Under the pieces are notes generated by a model. That model saw only the letters and a list, made by a program, of their open reading frames with translations. It ran no database searches and had not been told where the DNA came from. Both the position numbers and the translations under genes were made by a program. Source: Selaginella moellendorffii (taxonomy: Eukaryota > Streptophyta > Lycopodiopsida > Selaginellales > Selaginellaceae). From it: a stretch of 64,000 bases of DNA. The DNA is taken from contig NW_003314427.1 in assembly GCF_000143415.4 (NCBI RefSeq), positions 142,408 to 206,407 of the forward strand, written 5' to 3'. Positions 57,837-64,000 of this stretch are shown here, in pieces (position 1 is the first letter of the stretch; every line of letters begins with the position of its first letter).

Positions 57837-58423
57837 GATTTCTTTTAGTGTTTGAATCTATATTTATATTTATATTTTATTGGTTGAATTTACTTGGAAA
57901 TATAGATTAAATCAAATTTTGAAAAATAAAAGGATGTTAGTTCAAGACAAACCAATGTTTTTCTTATGTTTGAGAAGTCATGACCTCAGCTCATGAGCTC
58001 ATAAGCTCAAAACCTATCCAGAGTTGTATGGTGTGGAATTTGGGCTTAAGCCCAAGCCAAATATAGAACAAAGACAGACATACAAGTGGAAGTAAGAATA
58101 TATCTATGCCTTAATTTGGTTGGCCATGCCTAATTTACCTATTATCCCTATTATACATTTAGAACCCCTTACATCCCCCCCCTTGAGGAATACACATTTT
58201 GGGCTTTCACCTTTAGCCACTCTTAGTATTAGGAGTTAGCCTCTAAGATTAACTTGAAACTTACTAAATATGGATTGCGAAATTGGATGTAGAACCAACA
58301 CTATTGTGTTCAAGACAATCTCTACATTCTATAGATATGCCAAATTAGCTAATCTAGACACTTTCCATAAATAGCAATTGAAACCGAACGAGACCAACAC
58401 AAAGGGCATGATAGCAAGGGTGT

Positions 58424-59388
58424 TGTAAGGAACCGACTCCCCGAGATGTCGTAAGCTAAAGGATCCCCAAAAGCATGACCAAAATGACAAAGAGTTCACC
58501 GGATGGGACCGAGTCGAAGATTGAGTCTAAGACGGACTCTGAGACCGAGTTTGAGATAGAGTCTAGGATCGAGCCGAGGCCGAATCGGAGACCGAGTTCG
58601 AGACCGAGTTCGAGACCGAGTTCGAGACAGAGTCCGAGATCCAAATCAGGTCCGAGACCGAGTCCAAGGTCGAGTCCGAAGTCGAGTTTGAGATCGGGAC
58701 CAGTCTTGAAGGAACTCTTCAGTGGTGCTTCCAAATTGACTTGAGGTTGAGATTGGGGCCAAGGGGCCTTGGGTGGGAGTGAGCATGGGCTTGGGTGGTG
58801 CCGAAGGGGCCACCCAGGGAAGTGCTCAAGAGCAGCTCCCACTCCCGAAAGGGAAACCGACTGCGGTGCTCCCGGCTCATGTGGAGTGGTGCCTCACTTG
58901 AGTACCTTGTGCCTCATTGGTCCTCGCCCTTCCTAGGGGCTTGGGCCTTCCCTTTGGGATGGAAGTGGGGGGGTAGAGGTACCCATACCGGGCCGTTAGG
59001 CCACGGTGTTTCGCCCCGACGTCCCGAAGCAAGTGTTGCACCCAAGGCTTGGGATTTAAAGGGTCCCATCATCAAGTCTTGATGTACCAAGGGGTGTTAG
59101 GAACCTGGAGGCTTGGTGTGCTTGGCTGCTTGTGCCTGTAGGGAGTGTAGCCGAACCTTAAGTCCAGTCTAACCCGGGGAGGGGGATTGGGAGAGATTTG
59201 GGAATCCGTAGATGGATGGCTAACACTCCGTTGCTCATGTAGTGAGTAGTTGAAACCAAGTAGCACCAAGTAGGAGTTGGTACAATAGGCGGGAACCTTG
59301 GCGAGAGAACTTAGCACAAGCCAAGGCGGTGTTGGTCGGATAGACGAGGTAAGCTGGCAAATTGGAAAGGAAAAATTTGTGGCTTACA
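58424..59388 (+). mobile_element. Solo LTR of a GA-array LTR family, nested in the split LTR
   Basis: 965 bp, TGTAAGGAAC...TGGCTTACA, with a perfect 5-bp duplication GGTGT (58419-58423 and 59389-59393). It carries GAGACCGAGTTC-type tandem units (58510-58700). Its 3' end (complement TGTAAGCCACAAATTTTTCC) resembles that of the LTRs at 1444 and 25661, so it is probably a distant relative of that family. Confidence 0.88.
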
Positions 59389-59722
59389 GGTGTTTGACAA
59401 ACATGGTAAGCTATCATGTAGCAAATATTGAGGGATCAATCTCAATATAGCAAATGTTCTTGTCAAGCTAATACATGACAGAGCAAAAGAGAACTAACAA
59501 GCCAAGCCAAGTATGTTTAGCTAAATAGACACTTAGGAATTATTTCCTTATGCTCGTTTGGCCAAGTACAAATGCAAAATCAACTTTACTAACACTTGAA
59601 CAAAAAGGACTGATAAAAGGGTCTAGCAATACTGATTTCTTGCCATCGTAGTAGTAAGGAAAGAATATCCAAAAGTATTAACTAACATGTAACTTTTGAT
59701 ACCTAAAGTCACATTCCTGACA

Positions 59723-60429
59723 TCTACATTCTTGTCTCTATTTATTTATCACTATTTTGCAAACAAAGGAAAGAACATGAGTATAAGTAGAAAAAGCCTT
59801 ACTCATAGCAATCACAGTGGGATAAGCCATCACTCTTTGGCTTGAACAACAACTAGAAGAAAATCATTTATGAATTTTAAATATGCCTAGCACTAGGAAT
59901 CACAAGTAAATCTTTTTAATGATTGCAAAAGCCCTAAACCTAAACAACATTAAACAAAGGACCACTTTTTACAATTGCAATGGTTTAGTGTTTAAAAAAT
60001 GCAAGAAAGATAGTTTTTTAACCATCACCTAAGCCATAGAGCATAGGACAAGTTTGAAATTGGAGTTTGATATTGCTAAAAAACTCAAGTTCAAATTGTT
60101 TTCCCAACAATTTCTTGAAAAGAATCCAAAAGAAGAAAGAAAAGAGTTTGTTTAATGTGGAAAACACAATTAACTACTCTAAAATTCTTTTCTTTTGAGC
60201 AATTTTTCAGTTGGGCTTTTAAATGATACATTTTTCAGCAACGTATCACAATTTTTTTAGGTATACACAAATAAGAAAATTAAACATCTGTAACTTTTGT
60301 TTTTGACTCCAGCTTAAAGAAAGATAGAGTCTATCTTAGTGAAGAATAAACTGGGGAATTATTCACCCAAATGTTATAAGGCTTTAACAAAAGTAGAATC
60401 ACAATAAGAATATTATATTGTCTCAAGAG
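59723..60429. other. AT-rich intergenic DNA
   Basis: No gene or repeat recognised up to the start of the gypsy fragment. Confidence 0.4.
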
Positions 60430-62300
60430 AAGATATGCTGAAAATGTTTTGCCATTAACTGAGTTGTTGTGTAAGGATGTGACATATGAGTGGAATGAGA
60501 AGCGTTAGCAGGCTTTTGAAGAATTGAAGATGCTAGATTGGTCTCAAGAATTCCATGTTCATGTGGATGCTTTGGTAGTGGCGATTGGTTCAGTTTTATG
60601 CCAACCTTTTGAAGACAGATGGGATCATCCTTTGAGTTATGATAGTAGATAGCTTTCTATGGCAGAGAAGAGTTATTCAGCAATAGAGCAGGAACGATTG
60701 GGAATGATTTTTGCAGTGTGATAGTATCAACACTATTTGCTGGGCAAGGAGTTTATGTTTTATGTTGATCACTAGGCCTCTATTTTAAACTGGAACTCTT
60801 GCAAAATTAGCAATCAGCAAGTCACTCTACCTGTCCTCCATGGCTTCAAAATAAGATTCTTAAGCCTGGGCAGAGTCACAGTATGCCAGATGATCTTTCT
60901 TGGTTGCCAACTCTTATTGCAAATGGAGAAAAGGGTGTCGATGATGAGCTACCAGATGCAAATCTTTTTCTGGTGGATCTTGAGAGCTTAGATGAGCAGA
61001 TTTTTCAAGTTGAACCTGTTCCTGAGTGGTACGTTGAGGTAGTGCAATTTTTGGCGAGTGGTGAGTATCCTTCAAAATTTTCAAGCAAGCAGAAGAAACG
61101 ATTGCTTCTTCAATCTTGACAATTTACTGTTATTGTGAGGCAGTTGTATCGAGTGGGAAATGATGGCATTCTCAGAAGATGTGTTTTATCACATGAGGTA
61201 CCTCCAATTATATATTCTTGCTATGATTCACTAGTTGGTGGACATTTTGGAGCGGAGGCCATAGTCGAGTTGGTGAAGAGAGCAGGTTATTGGTGACCAA
61301 CTATGCACAAGGATGTTGCAAATTATATGTGAGGTTGTGATCAATGTCAGAGGATGGGGAACCCGACATGATGCAGTATGATATAATTGCAGCCACTTCT
61401 TCTAGTTTTACCATTTGAGAAGTGGGGAATCAATTTTGTGGGACCTCTTCCATCTTCTAAGCATACTCACTGTAGGTATGTGCTAGTTTGTACAGATTAT
61501 ATGACCAAGTGGACTGAGGTGAAAGCGTGATAGGTAAAAAAGTTGCTAAGTTTTTGTACAAGTAGGTGATCATTCGTTTTGGCTGTCCATTGGAGCTGGT
61601 TAGCAACAGAGGTTTTCATTTTTTGAATGAGGTGGTAGCTTCATTGACAAAACTGTACAGTGTGGCTCACGGGAAATTGATGCCATATTATCCTCATTGT
61701 AATGGTAAGGTCAAGTGGACTAATGGTACGCTTTGCAATATTATTTCAAAGACTTGTTCGGACAACAGAATAGATTGGGACAAGTAGCTTTTAGATGCAG
61801 TTTGGGCTTACAGGGTAGCTTTCAAAGTGATGACACAAGCTTCACCATTTCAGCTAGTGTATGGACAGGAAGCAGTGTTGCCAATTGAGCTAGAAATTCC
61901 ATCTTTGCGTATAGCTGTGGAACATGATCTTGATTGGGATGGAGCTATCAAAAACAGGTTGCAGCAGTTGGATAAGTTAGATAAGAGGTGGCTCTTGGCA
62001 TTTCAAGCTTGTGCAGTGATTCAACAACGTTGCAAAGTTTGGCATGATTGGCACTTCTACAAGAAAGAGTTTCGGGTTGGTGATAAAGTTTTGCTCTATG
62101 ATTCGAAGTATTGAAAACATCCTGGAAAATTGAAGTGTTGTTGGACAGGGCCGTATCTAGTGGCAGAGATCTTCAAAAATGGATCGGTCCAGCTTCAGGA
62201 TTTTACAAGGAACTTATTGCTGACATGAGTGAATGGCTATTGCATGAAGAAATACTTTGAGTAACCTTCTTTATGCCTCGAGGATGATGTACCAAATTTA
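60430..62300 (+). mobile_element. Ty3/gypsy fragment: RNase H remnant and integrase
   Basis: The plus strand encodes a decayed RNase H (LPLTELLCKDVTYEWNEKR, FHVHVDAL, YSAIEQERLGMIFAV; about 60440-60720). An integrase zinc region follows (GHFGAEAIVELVKRAGYW, GCDQCQRMGNP, about 61230-61370), then a core with WGINFVGPLPSSK, VCTDYMTKW and SNRGFHF (usual Asp replaced by Asn), and a C-terminal part (FRVGDKVLLYDSKY, CCWTGPYLV; 61827-62170). Many stops. Confidence 0.8.
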
Positions 62301-62880
62301 GTGGTGGGGTGATGTCAGTGATAAAACATTGTCAAGGTATGGCATTTTCTTTTGTTTTTCTAATATTTGAAGAGTTGGCAAGTCATGGAGTGGAGAAGTG
62401 TTAAGATTTTAGAGAATATTCAAAAGAAGGATATTTGAAGAGTTCATTACAAGAAGAGAGGAAGTTAAGAGAAGTTAGGAAGAGAGGAGAATGATAAGTG
62501 GAGCTTGGCATGAGTTCGAGAAGTAGAACAATAGAGCACAGGATAAAGCCAATGTGGTGACACGGCATATTCAAGTGCGGCGACGTTCGGAACAAGCAAG
62601 GTTATCTTGTGAGAAGTGAGTGAGTACAGTGTGCTTGCACTGTGGGCAAGAGTGAATTAAGCTATTAGTTGAAGTTTTGGCTAAATTATTAGAGGAATAA
62701 AAGCTTTTCTTCCTACGTAGATCTTGGAGTAAAAGTTCAGGGTTCTAGTTGGACTTCTAGTTATCAAATATTGATCCCAAGACTTAGCATTGGAAATTTG
62801 TCATAGTTGTGAAGGTAAACTCAACTCTGTCAATAGTATTCGATCACAGTAATAGATCAAAGTTTTATTGTAAATTATTC
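62301..62880 (+). repeat. Probable 3' terminal region/LTR of the gypsy fragment
   Basis: It starts just after the integrase end with GTGGTGGGG, a polypurine tract, then TGATGTCAG. Its last 100 bp resemble 48930-49015. No matching 5' LTR is in the window, so the exact end is not known. Confidence 0.4.
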
Positions 62881-63473
62881 AAATTAATTATTTTAGAAAA
62901 TGCTAAAGTAGTTAGTATGAAAAAAAAATTTAAATATATCATTAAGCATAAATTAAAAAAACTTTCAATTTAAATAAACAAAAAACAAAACTTTTAAAGC
63001 TATATTTATATTTTTATTTCTCTTTAATTGGTTATTGAAGATTAAAATTTCAGCCATAATTCATAATATTAAACTTAGAAAACTATTTCAATACAATGAA
63101 TGAAAAATAGTTTTTTAATCTCTTATGGCAGTTTTTTTTCTAAGTTTCACTTCTTTAAAAAATATAATAGATTCATAGTCTAGCTTTATTTAGTAAAATG
63201 TAAATTTATAAAATTATATGTTCACATGATGTTTTTGAAAATGAATTAAAACAATATTTTTATTAAATAAATTTAAACTAGTGTTATAGCAGTGATTTAA
63301 TAAGGAAAATTTAGATAATTAATACTAAGTAAAATATAAAAAATATTATATTCAAGTATTTTCTTTTGTATTTATGAAATTATTTGAATATAATAAATTT
63401 AACAAGAAAAATATTTTAGTCAATTGCCTTGAAAGAACTACATCTTCTTTTTCATATAATGTATATACTGTTT

Positions 63474-63518
<45 letters not shown>

Positions 63519-64000
63519 ATATATATAAAAGAGAGAGTACTTGAGGAGAAGATGAAGATTTTATGGATGAGTTTTTCCAGAAAAAAAACAAGACTAACTA
63601 GCAACTCAAAATCATCACAATTTATAATTCTATAAAATCACAGAGGTGAGGGTGCCAATCCCCTTACCTATAGCATGTAAAGTGATCACTACTACACCCC
63701 CTTTTAACACACTTATGAGTGATTACAAATGTATAGGGTAAAATATGTTATTATACCTTCTAGCATATGTTATACATTTAGATTAATCAAGTATAAATAT
63801 ATTTAAAAATTTAAAAATTTCTTAAACAGCTATCTTCTGGATATTTATAAATTATAAAAATGTTTACAGTTATAAACTTTCTTAAGCACCCATTCTTGCC
63901 ATAAATAATCATATTACCTTACTGTGCTGGGTTGAGTGATGGGCTCTCCTATCATATATGTGATGATAGGAGAGTGGCAATTCTTTGCTGTCCTGCTGTA
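62881..64000. other. AT-rich DNA with a TA microsatellite and a hairpin
   Basis: Very AT-rich, no gene. A (TA)n tract is at 63476-63530 with TATG interruptions. A perfect 11-bp-stem inverted repeat CTCTCCTATCA / TGATAGGAGAG lies at 63944-63954 and 63964-63974 with a 9-nt loop. Confidence 0.6.

Larger units (their letters stand above)
49857..58021. mobile_element. Two-gene DNA element, copy 2 (8.2 kb)
   Basis: Inserted in LTR sequence that resumes on the other side, which fixes the ends to within a few bases. The terminal inverted repeat is CTGGGTAGTTTTTGAG (49857-49872) against the complement of CTCAAAACCTATCCAG (58006-58021), 14 of 16 matching. Inside are gene A (minus), a tandem array, and gene B (plus). 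I could not define a clean target duplication. Confidence 0.7.
49494..59722 (-). mobile_element. Solo LTR of the 10.7-kb element's family, split by two later insertions
   Basis: LTR sequence is read in three pieces: 49494-49856 (TGTAGTGCATGTGG..., hairpin retained), 58022-58423, and 59394-59722 (ends TTCCTGACA). The outer 5-bp flanks are TCTAT (49489-49493) and TCTAC (59723-59727), one mismatch. The first gap holds two-gene element copy 2; the second holds a different solo LTR. It is more diverged than the other family members, so it is the older insertion. Confidence 0.85.

Noticed and set aside
63464-63635. Tyr-Ile repeat ORF
   Set aside because: Translation of the (TA)n microsatellite.
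1-64000. CRISPR array, tRNA, rRNA or organelle origin
   Set aside because: No regularly spaced repeat-spacer structure, no tRNA-like cloverleaf noticed, and spliceosomal introns with many retrotransposons point to nuclear DNA.

Overview
The window looks like nuclear DNA of a land plant with very short introns (about 47-60 nt, GT-AG). Short introns, dense intergenic spacing and gene families such as TMEM230, FYVE-SYLF and GNA-type lectin suggest a lycophyte such as Selaginella. That assignment is inference from style and content, not from a database match.

Layout. A compact island of ordinary genes lies at about 16.4-24.3 kb. It holds a conserved plant protein of unknown role (minus strand), a RING-FYVE-SYLF endosomal/autophagy protein, a TMEM230 homologue, a C2H2 protein with NPF motifs, a secreted GNA-lectin gene broken by one frameshift, a PPR scrap, and a decayed Crinkler-like P-loop NTPase/nuclease gene. 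The last is cut in two by 12.1 kb of nested retrotransposons and resumes at 36446-36881. Nearly everything else is mobile DNA. There are four Ty3/gypsy elements or fragments and two large LTR elements without coding capacity (25661-33114 and 38180-48858). There are also solo LTRs, a 593-bp TRIM, and a 5'-truncated LINE. Several insertions were delimited directly by TG...CA ends, tRNA-Met-type primer binding sites and 5-bp target duplications.

Most interesting is a two-gene DNA element present twice: copy 1 at 1-about 10145, copy 2 at 49857-58021. Each copy has a minus-strand gene that combines a ParB/sulfiredoxin-like DGNHR motif with a C-terminal region whose motif order resembles a beta-class N4/N6 DNA methyltransferase. 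This gene diverges from a plus-strand MULE-like transposase with a C-terminal SWIM zinc finger. Intron positions are conserved between the copies. Tandem repeats sit in the divergent intergenic region of both. Copy 2 has a 16-bp imperfect terminal inverted repeat and interrupts an LTR that can be followed on both sides. Both copies are decayed. In copy 1 the transposase frame is broken only by six TAG/TGA stops, with no frameshift.

The order of insertions can be read in places. The Crinkler-like gene was hit by a Ty3 element, whose integrase region was then hit by a 7.5-kb non-coding LTR element. The 10.7-kb non-coding element later received a solo LTR of its own family, a TRIM and a LINE fragment. 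A further solo LTR of that family was split by element copy 2 and by another solo LTR.
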